Below, in pieces: positions 17,524-24,998 of a stretch of DNA of 29,830 nt. A program made the position numbers and the translations under genes. Under the pieces are notes generated by a model that searched no databases, was not told the DNA's origin, and saw nothing but the letters and a program-made list of their open reading frames with translations. The first letter of the stretch is position 1, and each line of letters opens with the position of its first letter. Where the stretch lies: positions 1 to 29,830 of the forward strand of contig CAJTJV010000035.1 in the NCBI GenBank assembly GCA_910576775.1. The letters run 5' to 3'. The stretch is from an uncultured Muribaculaceae bacterium (GTDB lineage Bacteria; Bacteroidota; Bacteroidia; Bacteroidales; Muribaculaceae).

Positions 17524-18579
17524 ATGATACTCAGAAATTCTCTTTCTGTCGTGTGCGCGGTATTGCTGTTTGCGTGTGCCGAAGCCGCGGCATGTACCTC
17601 AATGATAGCCTCCGGCAAAGTCACGGCCAACGGTCGCCCCATGATATGGAAAAACCGCGATACCGGAGCCGAAAACAATTTTCTATACCGCGTGGAACGT
17701 CCCGACGAAATAGGCTATATAGGATTGTTCAATGGCGGCGACAGTCTTGTAACCGACGAGGCATGGATGGGCATGAACGATGCCGGCTTTGCCATCATCA
17801 ATACCGTTGCCTATAATCTCCCCGAGAATGACAAATCGTGCATTGATCGCGAAGGTTTCGTCATGGCACAGGCTCTCGGCTGCTGCCGCAGCGTAGACGA
17901 TTTCGAAAGTCTGCTGTCCGGGCTGCCTAAGCCTATGGGCGTGCGTACATGCTTCGGCGTACTCGATGCCGACGGAAACGGCGCATATTTCGAAGCCGGC
18001 GACTATAAGTTCGTGCGTTACGACCTTGCGGACGCGACCGACGGAGTCCTCATCCGCACCAATTATGCCTACAGCGGTACTCCCGACAAGGGAATGGGTT
18101 ATATACGTCATCAGAACGTAGAGGATATTCTCGGCCAGGCAATTCGCTCACACAGCCTTACGCCGGCATCACTCACCGACAGCGTCAGTTGCTCCTTCTA
18201 CAATTCCATACTCGGGCATGATGCTCTTGCCTCCCCGGCATCGATGGCTGTAGATCAGGATTTTGTGCCGCGGCGCTCATCCACAGCCTCCATTGTCATA
18301 GAAGGACTCCTGCCAGGCGAACCCGCCGACTCAATCCGCATGTGGGCCAAAGTGGCATATCCGCCATGCACACATGTGGTTAAAGTACGCTTACACGAGA
18401 TACCGGAAGAAGCATTACCTGAAAAAGGAAAGGCGCAGTGCCGCCTCGCAGAAGAAGCCGCCACGCTGAAAAAGAAAGTATTCCGCATAAATCGAGGTAG
18501 CGGGCCGCACTACATCGACCTCGACGCCCTTCGCACCATCATCCCCGCCCAGCAGAAACTGAACGCCTACGAAAAGTAG
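17524..18579 (+). CDS. Exported Ntn hydrolase, C45/choloylglycine-hydrolase-like
   Basis: 351 residues from ATG 17524; the frame continues upstream from a GTG, but that part would cover the promoter. The signal peptide (about 1-23, ending AEAAA) would expose Cys24 as the new N-terminus: CTSMIASGK, then NGRPMIWKNRD. N-terminal Cys followed by a conserved Arg (R45) is the signature of N-terminal-nucleophile amidases. This covers acyl-CoA:6-APA acyltransferase-like (C45) proteins, conjugated bile acid hydrolases and, more distantly, C69 dipeptidases. The enzyme would cleave an amide bond, probably in the periplasm. The substrate (N-acyl amino acid, peptide, beta-lactam-like or bile salt) cannot be decided from the sequence. 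A lipobox-like LFAC at 15-18 is an alternative reading of the leader. It is monocistronic, with a long imperfect hairpin just after the stop. Confidence 0.82.
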   Translation: MILRNSLSVVCAVLLFACAEAAACTSMIASGKVTANGRPMIWKNRDTGAENNFLYRVERPDEIGYIGLFNGGDSLVTDEAWMGMNDAGFAIINTVAYNLPENDKSCIDREGFVMAQALGCCRSVDDFESLLSGLPKPMGVRTCFGVLDADGNGAYFEAGDYKFVRYDLADATDGVLIRTNYAYSGTPDKGMGYIRHQNVEDILGQAIRSHSLTPASLTDSVSCSFYNSILGHDALASPASMAVDQDFVPRRSSTASIVIEGLLPGEPADSIRMWAKVAYPPCTHVVKVRLHEIPEEALPEKGKAQCRLAEEAATLKKKVFRINRGSGPHYIDLDALRTIIPAQQKLNAYEK

Positions 18580-18600
18580 AGCCTGACAGGCGTCAAATAC

Positions 18601-18668
18601 ACAATTATATCGATTTAGCCCTGCCACTACCGTTGCATCAGGCATACGGAGGTGCAGGGCTTAATTGT
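18601..18668 (+). terminator. Long branched hairpin after the Ntn-hydrolase gene, possible terminator
   Basis: GCCCTGC (18618-18624) pairs with GCAGGGC (18654-18660). ACAATTA (18601-18607) pairs with TAATTGT (18662-18668) outside it, and CCGT/ACGG with TGC/GCA (18630-18649) inside it. The structure begins 21 bp after the stop codon. It lacks a proper T-run, so it may be a 3'-end stabilising structure rather than a classical terminator. Confidence 0.45.
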
Positions 18669-18786
18669 AACCTCAAACTGCAAAACTGTATATTTCCGGC
18701 AAATCTATTTGTGAATAAAAATTCTGTTTTTTAGCATGTTTGAGATATTTACCTCTATTATATAGCCCCCTAACAACTTTTTTGCG

Positions 18787-18794
18787 TAATTTTG
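18787..18794 (+). promoter_or_regulatory. -7 box (TAATTTTG) upstream of the LRR gene leader
   Basis: TAATTTTG fits TAnnTTTG and is the only rightward -7 match found between the Ntn-hydrolase and LRR genes. No TTTG is found at the usual -33 spacing. Transcription from here would give a leader of about 340 nt before the ATG at 19139. Confidence 0.45.
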
Positions 18795-18805
18795 CGACAG
18801 ATTCA

Positions 18806-18845
18806 CAGACTCTCATAGAGTTGACGCTGTGAGTCTGACTTTTTT
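18806..18845 (+). terminator. Hairpin with T-run just after the -7 box: attenuator or small-RNA terminator
   Basis: CAGACTC (18806-18812) and GAGTCTG (18831-18837) are perfect arms; after one mismatch, CA (18814-18815) can also pair with TG (18828-18829). The stem is followed by AC and six T (18840-18845). Transcription from the -7 box at 18787-18794 would meet this terminator after about 45 nt. It could make a tiny RNA or act as an attenuator for the LRR gene. Confidence 0.5.
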
Positions 18846-18847
18846 AC

Positions 18848-19068
18848 AAAAAGGTGTTATTGAATTTTTATCTTCTAAAGTCAAATCTCGCAAATTTGTT
18901 ATGCAGTGAAGATAAGATTGGCAATAGCACCTGCATCGGTTGCTTATATCCTGCCTACATCGGCAGCTTATATGGCATAACGGTGTGGGGCTATTGTTTT
19001 ATCCACTGCAAAGGCAATGCGAGAGCCCGATTTCAGGATAAAACAAAATACAATCCTCACACCTTTTT
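18848..19068. repeat. 221-bp element with 10-bp terminal inverted repeats and two nested hairpins
   Basis: AAAAAGGTGT (18848-18857) and ACACCTTTTT (19059-19068) are perfect inverted ends. Left hairpin: 18852-18862 pairs with 18922-18932 over 11 bp with one G-U; then after an internal loop TTATCTTC (18868-18875) pairs with GAAGATAA (18908-18915), terminal loop 32 nt. Right hairpin: 18982-18990 pairs with 19055-19063 over 9 bp with one G-U; then GTTTTATCC (18996-19004) pairs with GGATAAAAC (19036-19044), loop 31 nt. A small hairpin CTGCC/GGCAG (18951-18966) lies between. The two halves have the same architecture. It is either a MITE-like element or a structured RNA ending in TTTTT at 19064-19068. 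Confidence 0.5.
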
Positions 19069-19138
19069 CATTCACAATACTAACCGTTCTATCGAGGATT
19101 GGTGGACATGTCCGAGTTAACAACCAATTACACAGTCA

Positions 19139-20881
19139 ATGAAAACCCTCTCATTCAAATTCCACCTTCTTGCCATCTTTATGCTGTTGGCAAGCATCAC
19201 CTCTTTCGCCTACGATTTCAGAAGTGGCGATTTCTACTACAACATCCTGTCTGAAACAGACCAGACGGTAGAAATAACGCAAGGCAGATACAGAAGCAAA
19301 GAATTAACAATCCCATCGGAAGTAACCTATAATTCCAAAACATATAGCGTTTCTGCAATAGGCAAAAATGCTTTTTCCTCTTGCAGCAGCCTGACGTCAA
19401 TATATATTCCTGAATCCGTAACCTCTATCGGAGACCGCGCTTTCGAATTCTGCAACAGCCTGACATCTGTAAACATTCCCGAATCTGTAAGCTCTATCGG
19501 AGACGGCGCGTTTACCGATTGCGGAAGCATGACGTCTGTAACCATCCCCGGCTCGCTAACATCTATCAACAACTGGACATTCAGCGGATGCTGGAGCCTG
19601 ACGTCGGTAAGCATTCCAGAATCCGTAACCTCTATCGGAGACTATGCCTTCAACGGATGCTCTAACTTGACGTCTGTCATCATACCAAACTCCGTAACCC
19701 ATATCGGGAACTTTGCTTTCAACCTTTGCAGCAGCTTGACGTCTGTTACCATCGGCAAGTCTGTAACAACTATTGGAAGCATGGTTTTTGAAGGCTGCAG
19801 CAGTCTGCTTAACGTAATTGTTGATGAAGCAAATCCCAGTTATTACTCTATCGATGGAATCCTCTATAACAAGGATGCCTCTGTTTTGATTTATTGTCCG
19901 GGAGCAAAAGAATCTGTCACCATCCCGGAAACAGTGACTGAAATCGGCGACAGCGCATTCAACGGATGCAAGAATTTGACATCTGTAACCATTGCCGGCT
20001 CCGTAATATCTATCGGTAACAGCGCTTTCTTTGAATGTCAGAACCTGACATCAGTAACCATCCCCGGCTCAGTAACCTCTATCGGCAAAAGTGCCTTCCA
20101 ATCGTGCAAAAGCCTGACGACCATAACCATTCCCGAATCGATAAGCTCGATTGGAGAGAATGCTTTCTATCTTTGCAGCAGCATGACCAATATAATTGTT
20201 GATGATGCAAACACAAATTATAGCTCTGTCGATGGAATCCTATACAACAAGGATGCCTCAGTTCTGATTTGTTGTCCGGGAGCAAAAGAATCCGTCACCA
20301 TCCCCGAAAATGTAACATCTATCGGAAACGTAGCATTCTCCGAATGCAGCAGCCTGACGTCTGTAAATCTTCCAAATTCCTTAATTTCTATCGGAGACTT
20401 TGCTTTCCTCGCATGCAAAAGCCTGGAGTCAATAACCATTCCTGAATCCGTAACTTATGTAGGCGCGAGGGCCTTCTTTAATTGCGACAACTTGATTTCA
20501 GTGTATTGTAAGGCTGTCAATCCTCCGGTCACTGCCTATAATTATGACCTGATTATTTCAAATTATGATGTTTGCAAGCTATATGTTCCGACCGGCTGTA
20601 AAGATATTTATCGTGCCGCCTATGGTTGGAGCTGTTTCATGAATATCGAGGAAATGGATTTCAGCGGTATCAATGAAATTCCGGGTATAGGAAACGAGCC
20701 TCGGATTACAATCGAGAACGGGACTTTGAAGATTGTGGGCATATACCGGCTTGAGCCAATATCGGTTTACGACATGCAAGGCCGCGTCATCTATTGCGGC
20801 ACTGGCGACACAATATCGAATCTCGGCCATGGCTGTTATATTGTAAAGATAGGCGATAAGACCGCAAAATTCGCACTCTGA
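19139..20881 (+). CDS. BspA-like leucine-rich-repeat surface protein with T9SS sorting domain
   Basis: 580 residues. A signal peptide spans about 1-24 (ends ITSFA). About 14 LRR_5-type units of roughly 23 residues cover 72-455, with the pattern SIGxxAFxxCxxLTSVxIPxSVT. Two near-identical 28-residue inserts, beginning VDEAN at 228 and VDDAN at 354 and containing DGILYNKDASVLI, interrupt the repeats 126 residues apart. The C-terminus has VYDMQGR (543-549) and GCYIVKIGDKTAKFAL (565-580), a T9SS sorting domain. BspA-like LRR proteins are surface adhesins in several Bacteroidales; the binding partner here is unknown. The gene is monocistronic, preceded by a structured region and closed by a strong terminator. 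No -7 box lies close to the ATG. Confidence 0.93.
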   Translation: MKTLSFKFHLLAIFMLLASITSFAYDFRSGDFYYNILSETDQTVEITQGRYRSKELTIPSEVTYNSKTYSVSAIGKNAFSSCSSLTSIYIPESVTSIGDRAFEFCNSLTSVNIPESVSSIGDGAFTDCGSMTSVTIPGSLTSINNWTFSGCWSLTSVSIPESVTSIGDYAFNGCSNLTSVIIPNSVTHIGNFAFNLCSSLTSVTIGKSVTTIGSMVFEGCSSLLNVIVDEANPSYYSIDGILYNKDASVLIYCPGAKESVTIPETVTEIGDSAFNGCKNLTSVTIAGSVISIGNSAFFECQNLTSVTIPGSVTSIGKSAFQSCKSLTTITIPESISSIGENAFYLCSSMTNIIVDDANTNYSSVDGILYNKDASVLICCPGAKESVTIPENVTSIGNVAFSECSSLTSVNLPNSLISIGDFAFLACKSLESITIPESVTYVGARAFFNCDNLISVYCKAVNPPVTAYNYDLIISNYDVCKLYVPTGCKDIYRAAYGWSCFMNIEEMDFSGINEIPGIGNEPRITIENGTLKIVGIYRLEPISVYDMQGRVIYCGTGDTISNLGHGCYIVKIGDKTAKFAL

Positions 20882-20924
20882 GGACTCGTCTTTCAGTATA
20901 GTGGGCGAAACACGCGTAATAATA

Positions 20925-20964
20925 ACTCCGGATACCGTTGCAGTCTACGGCATCCGGAGTTTTT
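20925..20964 (+). terminator. Terminator of the LRR gene, possibly bidirectional
   Basis: ACTCCGGAT (20925-20933) pairs with ATCCGGAGT (20952-20960). After one mismatch CCGT (20935-20938) pairs with ACGG (20947-20950). TTTTT covers 20960-20964. The leftward housekeeping operon ends at 21000, so the same stem may also end that transcript, though its T-run on the minus strand is weak. Confidence 0.9.
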
Positions 20965-20999
20965 AATATCCTTCGTTTATGTACGTGATGAAAACGGCC

Positions 21000-22592
21000 T
21001 TAATTCTCTCCTTTCAGCAGGCGCTGATAGCGGACAGGGTCGGAAATCAGCTCCATGGCGGCGTTATATTCCTTTGAGATAGGCGTCAGATGCTTGAAAT
21101 AAGACGCGTTTTCGTACAAGTCGCGAGCCACAAGACCTTTTAGAATGGCTTCTATCAGCGGCTTCGAACGCAGCCACATCTCTTCGTTATACTCTACTCC
21201 ACCCTCGTTGCCTCGTTTTATAAGGTCGTCGACAAGTTCCTGCGGGAGTACAAAATTCTTCTGGAAAACGTTGTCATCAGGATATTTGGCAAGGAGTTCG
21301 GCACGATGTGCGTCGACATAGTTTATTGTCGTACGGTTGATATATCCTTTTGCCACAAGGTCGCGGTAATATGTGCTGTAATACGACGTGTCAGCCGGTA
21401 CGAATACATCCGGGATGATACCACCGCCGCCATATACGGGTCGCTTGTTATGAAGGGTCTCGTAACGCAACGAGTCCGGACGCGGAATGCTGTCGGAATG
21501 CCACAGTTCGCCGGCCTTATAGCGGTTGAGCACCTCGAGTTGATAATCCTCACCGTGGCCTTTGTCGTAGTGCTTCTGTATGCATCGCCCGGAGGGTGTG
21601 AAATAGCGCGACACGGTAAGTCGGATCATGGAACCGTCGGGGAAGGGGAAAGGACGCTGTACGAGACCTTTGCCGAATGTGCGACGACCGACGATGAGAC
21701 CTCTGTCATTATCCTGAATGGCACCGGCGAGAATCTCAGACGCCGAGGCCGAAAACTGGTTGGTTATAATCACAAGTTCACCGTCGAGAAATGAACCTTG
21801 CTCTTCTGTTACAAAGCTCTGCGGAGGCGTCGCACGACCCGCCGTGCTTACAACGGGCGCGCCCTTGGGCAGAAATTCCTGTGCGATTTCAAAAGCGGCA
21901 CCGAGATAACCGCCGCCATTGTCGCTGAGGTCGAGAATAAGTTTTTTCATTCCCTGCTTCCTGAGTTTGGCGATGGCTTCATGTACCTCTCGGGGAGTAT
22001 CCTCGGCAAAGCGGGTTATGCGGATATAACCGGTCGTAGGATCGGCCATAAAAGTCTCATCTACACTATAGAGCGGAATATCGTCGCGGACAACGTTGAA
22101 ATCAATCATTTCGTCGCCGCGCTTCACTCCAAGCTTCACCGTCGAGCCTTTGGGACCACGAAGCACTTTCATAACAGCCGTATTGAGCATCTTTTTACCG
22201 GCTATAACAGTATCATTGGCGCTTACAATGCGGTCGCCCGGCATGATACCGACCTTCTCGGACGGTCCTCCGGAAATTGTCTGAATCACATACACGGTAT
22301 CTTCAAGCATGTTGAACTGGATTCCGATTCCGCTGAACTTGCCGTCGAGAGGCTCGGTAAACTCTTTTGTTTCCTCCGGCGAGGAATAAGCCGAATGCGG
22401 GTCGAGGGCCTTCAGCATGGCTTTAATAGCCTCAGTCACAAGAGTGTCGGAGTTCACGTCCTCTACATAGAAGCGTTCAATCACAGCCTCTGCCGTGCGT
22501 AGCTTCTGATCGGGAGTCATCTCAGGCTGCTGTGCTTCGACAGAAAACAGAATTACAGCAATGGCAAAAAGAGATACAAAGATTTTTTTCAT
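21000..22592 (-). CDS. S41 C-terminal processing peptidase
   Basis: 530-residue periplasmic protease of the CtpA/Prc family, which degrades or trims proteins from their C-termini. The signal peptide (about 1-20) ends SVEA. The N-terminal helical part carries LDPHSAYSSPEE (63-74). The PDZ domain is about 85-170. The catalytic core has SASASE (281-286) and TFGKG (305-309); by family spacing S283 and K308 form the Ser-Lys dyad. The tail of about 180 residues after the core includes PVYGGGGIIPD, as in other Bacteroidetes members. It is the last gene of the lysS operon, starting 13 bp after coaD. Confidence 0.95.
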   Translation of the reverse strand: MKKIFVSLFAIAVILFSVEAQQPEMTPDQKLRTAEAVIERFYVEDVNSDTLVTEAIKAMLKALDPHSAYSSPEETKEFTEPLDGKFSGIGIQFNMLEDTVYVIQTISGGPSEKVGIMPGDRIVSANDTVIAGKKMLNTAVMKVLRGPKGSTVKLGVKRGDEMIDFNVVRDDIPLYSVDETFMADPTTGYIRITRFAEDTPREVHEAIAKLRKQGMKKLILDLSDNGGGYLGAAFEIAQEFLPKGAPVVSTAGRATPPQSFVTEEQGSFLDGELVIITNQFSASASEILAGAIQDNDRGLIVGRRTFGKGLVQRPFPFPDGSMIRLTVSRYFTPSGRCIQKHYDKGHGEDYQLEVLNRYKAGELWHSDSIPRPDSLRYETLHNKRPVYGGGGIIPDVFVPADTSYYSTYYRDLVAKGYINRTTINYVDAHRAELLAKYPDDNVFQKNFVLPQELVDDLIKRGNEGGVEYNEEMWLRSKPLIEAILKGLVARDLYENASYFKHLTPISKEYNAAMELISDPVRYQRLLKGEN

Positions 22593-22605
22593 AATGCGGA
22601 TTTTC

Positions 22606-23070
22606 TTAGGGAAGAAATGGAGTTATGTCCTCGCCGTATGCGGCAAGCTCGCGCACTACCGACGAAGAGAGCGCCGCGAGTTCGGGCCTACTGAATAGAA
22701 CAACACTTTCGATACCGGAAAGTTGGGAGTTAATCTGCGCCATATCGCGCTCGTATTCGAAATCCTTTACCGAACGGACGCCGCGCAGCAGAAAGCGGGC
22801 ACCGCGTTCGCGGGCGAAATGCACGGTAAGTCCGGAATAGGCCTCGACGGAAACCCGTGGCTCTCCGGCGTATATACCCCGGATAGTGCCAACGGCCTTT
22901 GCCACATCAGACTCTCCTTTGGAGGCATTGACGCCGACTGCGATTATGATACGGTCGAAGAGAGCGAGCCCACGCCCGACGATATCGGCATGGCCGGCTG
23001 TAAAAGGATTGAAAGAGCCGGGGAAAACGGCTATACGTTGTTCACTCTCCACGGTCGATGTGCGTGTCAT
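22606..23070 (-). CDS. coaD: Phosphopantetheine adenylyltransferase
   Basis: 154 residues, the usual length. It transfers AMP from ATP to 4'-phosphopantetheine, the penultimate step of coenzyme A synthesis, in the cytoplasm. The nucleotide-binding motif FPGSFNPFTAGH (16-27) contains the TxGH signature with H27, and LLRGVRSVKDFEYERDMAQI is the typical central segment. LSSSVVRE near the end matches the ISSTxxR-type motif. The ATG at 23070 lies inside the end of parE, a 29-nt overlap that suggests translational coupling. The S41 protease gene follows after 13 bp. Confidence 0.97.
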   Translation of the reverse strand: MTRTSTVESEQRIAVFPGSFNPFTAGHADIVGRGLALFDRIIIAVGVNASKGESDVAKAVGTIRGIYAGEPRVSVEAYSGLTVHFARERGARFLLRGVRSVKDFEYERDMAQINSQLSGIESVVLFSRPELAALSSSVVRELAAYGEDITPFLP

Positions 23071-24982
23071 CTTCGACTACAAGATTTTCAATGATAAAAT
23101 TCTGGCGCTCCATGGTATTTTTGCCCATGTAGAACTCCAATATCTCGGCAAAGCCATCCTCGCGGCGGAGTGTCACGCGGTCGATGCGCATATCCTCGCC
23201 TATGAATCCTCGGAATTCCTCCGGAGAAATTTCGCCGAGACCTTTGAATCGCGTTATCTCCGCGTTATCGCCGAAACGGTTGATAGCCTCGATACGCTCT
23301 TCATCGGAATAACAATAGATGGTATCATCCGAAGCATTATCACCGCTGCGCACACGCCCGGAGCGCTTCGCCGTCTTTTTATTGCGGACGCGGAAAAGAG
23401 GGGTCTGGAGCACATACACATGGCCTTTCTTCACAAGGTCGGGGAAGAACTGGAGGAAATACGTCAGCATAAGCAGACGGATGTGCATCCCGTCGACATC
23501 GGCATCGGTCGCAATTATCACCTTGTTATACCGCAATCCGTCGATACCGTCCTCAATATTCAAGGCCGCCTGAAGAAGGCTGAATTCCTCGTTGGCATAC
23601 AGTTCCTTCTGCGTGGCGCCGTAGCTGTTGAGGGGCTTGCCGCGAAGCTTGAACACCGCCTGGGTTTCCACATCGCGTACTTTTTCAATGGAACCGCCGG
23701 CAGAATCACCCTCGGTGATAAATATCGACGAGGCGTTTTTCTTTTCCTCGACGCCGCGGGCATCGTTGAGATGCACCCGGCAGTCATTGAGCTTGCGGTT
23801 GTAGAGGCTTACTTTCTTCGCCATCTCGCGGGCCTTTTTCTGCACGCCGCTCATGGCTTTGCGGTCGCGCTCGCTCTCCTGCACTTTCTTGAGAATTACA
23901 TCCGCGATATCGAGATTGCGATGCAAGTAGTTGTCAAACTCTTTCTTGATGAAATCGCCTACATATTTCGCGATCGTCACTCCATCGGGAGCCATCTCCC
24001 TCGAACCGAGCTTTGTCTTTGTCTGCGACTCGAACACGGGATCCTGCACACGGATTGCAATTGCAGCCACCATGCCGTTGCGTATATCCGAATACTCGAA
24101 ATTACGGTTGAAATACTCCTTTATGGTTCGGCTGGCAGCCTCCTTGAAAGCGCTCAGATGCGTACCTCCCTGGGTGGTATGCTGGCCGTTGACAAATGAA
24201 TAATATTCCTCTCCGTACTGCTGAGCATGGGTAATAACTACCTCGATATCGTTTCCTTTGAGATGAATAGGAGGATAAAGCGGCTCTTTTGTCATATTCT
24301 CCTGCAACAGGTCGATGAGGCCGTGACGCGACACGTAGGTCTTCCCGTTGTAGACAACCTTGAGACCTGTGTTGAGGAAAGTATAGTTTTTCATCATCGG
24401 CACCACAAACTCGTCGCGGAACTCGTAGCCCTTGAATATCTCCGCCGAGGGGGTGAATGTAACAAGTGTACCGTTAGGAAGCTCGGTATCCTCTATTTCG
24501 CTTTCCTCCAGCAGTTCGCCCATGCTGAACCGCGCACGCTTGCACTTGCCGTCGCGGAAAGCGCTAATCTCGAATGACGACGAAAGAGCATTTACAGCCT
24601 TTATACCTACACCGTTAAGACCTACCGATTTTTTGAAGGCCTCAGAGTCGTATTTGGCGCCGGTATTCATCTTTGATGCCGCCACGATAAGCGAGCCCAG
24701 AGGAATTCCGCGACCATAGTCGCGTACGGTTGCGGTGGTTGCATCGACAGTCACTTCAATAACCTTGCCGAAGCCCATCATATATTCGTCGATGGAGTTG
24801 TCGATAACCTCCTTGATAAGCACATAGATGCCGTCGTCGGAATTCGTGCCGTCGCCGGTCTTGCCTATGTACATACCGGGGCGCCGTTGGATATGTTCGT
24901 TCCACGACAAGGTTATAATGTCGTTTTCGAAATATTCCGCAGTGCCGTTTTCAATATTCGTTATTTCGTCGTCTTCGGTCAT
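23042..24982 (-). CDS. parE: DNA topoisomerase IV subunit B
   Basis: 646 residues from ATG 24982. An in-frame ATG at 25054 would add 24 residues overlapping the upstream gene, and those look unlike the family N-terminus. This ATPase subunit decatenates chromosomes together with ParC. Counting from 24982: RRPGMYIG at 33-40; GHKL ATPase motifs EVIDNSIDE (58-66, N62), DYGRGIP (88-94) and GLNGVGIKAVNALS (121-134); TOPRIM motifs TEGDSAGGS (423-431) and DADVDG (493-498). RFKGLGEISPEEFRGFIGED near the C-terminus and the GKTGDGTNSDDG N-terminal form match ParE rather than GyrB. No parC lies in the window; the next gene is coaD. It starts 16 bp after the nucleotidyltransferase stop. Confidence 0.93.
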   Translation of the reverse strand: MTEDDEITNIENGTAEYFENDIITLSWNEHIQRRPGMYIGKTGDGTNSDDGIYVLIKEVIDNSIDEYMMGFGKVIEVTVDATTATVRDYGRGIPLGSLIVAASKMNTGAKYDSEAFKKSVGLNGVGIKAVNALSSSFEISAFRDGKCKRARFSMGELLEESEIEDTELPNGTLVTFTPSAEIFKGYEFRDEFVVPMMKNYTFLNTGLKVVYNGKTYVSRHGLIDLLQENMTKEPLYPPIHLKGNDIEVVITHAQQYGEEYYSFVNGQHTTQGGTHLSAFKEAASRTIKEYFNRNFEYSDIRNGMVAAIAIRVQDPVFESQTKTKLGSREMAPDGVTIAKYVGDFIKKEFDNYLHRNLDIADVILKKVQESERDRKAMSGVQKKAREMAKKVSLYNRKLNDCRVHLNDARGVEEKKNASSIFITEGDSAGGSIEKVRDVETQAVFKLRGKPLNSYGATQKELYANEEFSLLQAALNIEDGIDGLRYNKVIIATDADVDGMHIRLLMLTYFLQFFPDLVKKGHVYVLQTPLFRVRNKKTAKRSGRVRSGDNASDDTIYCYSDEERIEAINRFGDNAEITRFKGLGEISPEEFRGFIGEDMRIDRVTLRREDGFAEILEFYMGKNTMERQNFIIENLVVEDDTHIDRGE

Positions 24983-24998
24983 GGTATAAGAGAGGATT

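Larger units (their letters stand above)
18580..19138. other. Structured gene-free region upstream of the LRR gene
   Basis: About 560 bases without a convincing gene. In order it holds a long hairpin (18601-18668), an A+T-rich stretch, a -7 box (18787-18794), a hairpin with a T-run (18806-18845), and a 221-bp element with inverted ends and two nested hairpins (18848-19068). About 70 further bases lead to the LRR start. An 88-codon GTG-started frame (18854-19120) lies over the element but is not believed. Confidence 0.6.

Noticed and set aside
18848..19068. Phase-variable invertible promoter
   Set aside because: Inverted ends of 10 bp upstream of a surface gene invite this idea, but no TAnnTTTG box was found within the segment on either strand and no recombinase gene is in the window.
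18854..19120. An 88-codon GTG-started frame in the structured region before the LRR gene
   Set aside because: It overlaps both nested hairpins, is Cys/Tyr/Trp-rich with no signal or domain, and the inverted-repeat structure explains the sequence better. Translation cannot be wholly excluded.
19400..20470. Regular roughly 69-bp repeats that might be read as a CRISPR-like array
   Set aside because: The repeats are in frame, degenerate and encode 23-residue leucine-rich repeat units; there are no unique spacers and no cas genes.
22886..24199. A 437-codon rightward open frame opposite parE and coaD
   Set aside because: It lies antisense to two genes with complete family motifs, shows no domain of its own, and reflects the base composition of the opposite strand.
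23042..24982. Annotation as gyrB
   Set aside because: The N-terminal GKTGDGTNSDDG form, the RFKGLGEISPEEFRGFIGED segment and the short C-terminus fit ParE of Bacteroidetes better than GyrB.
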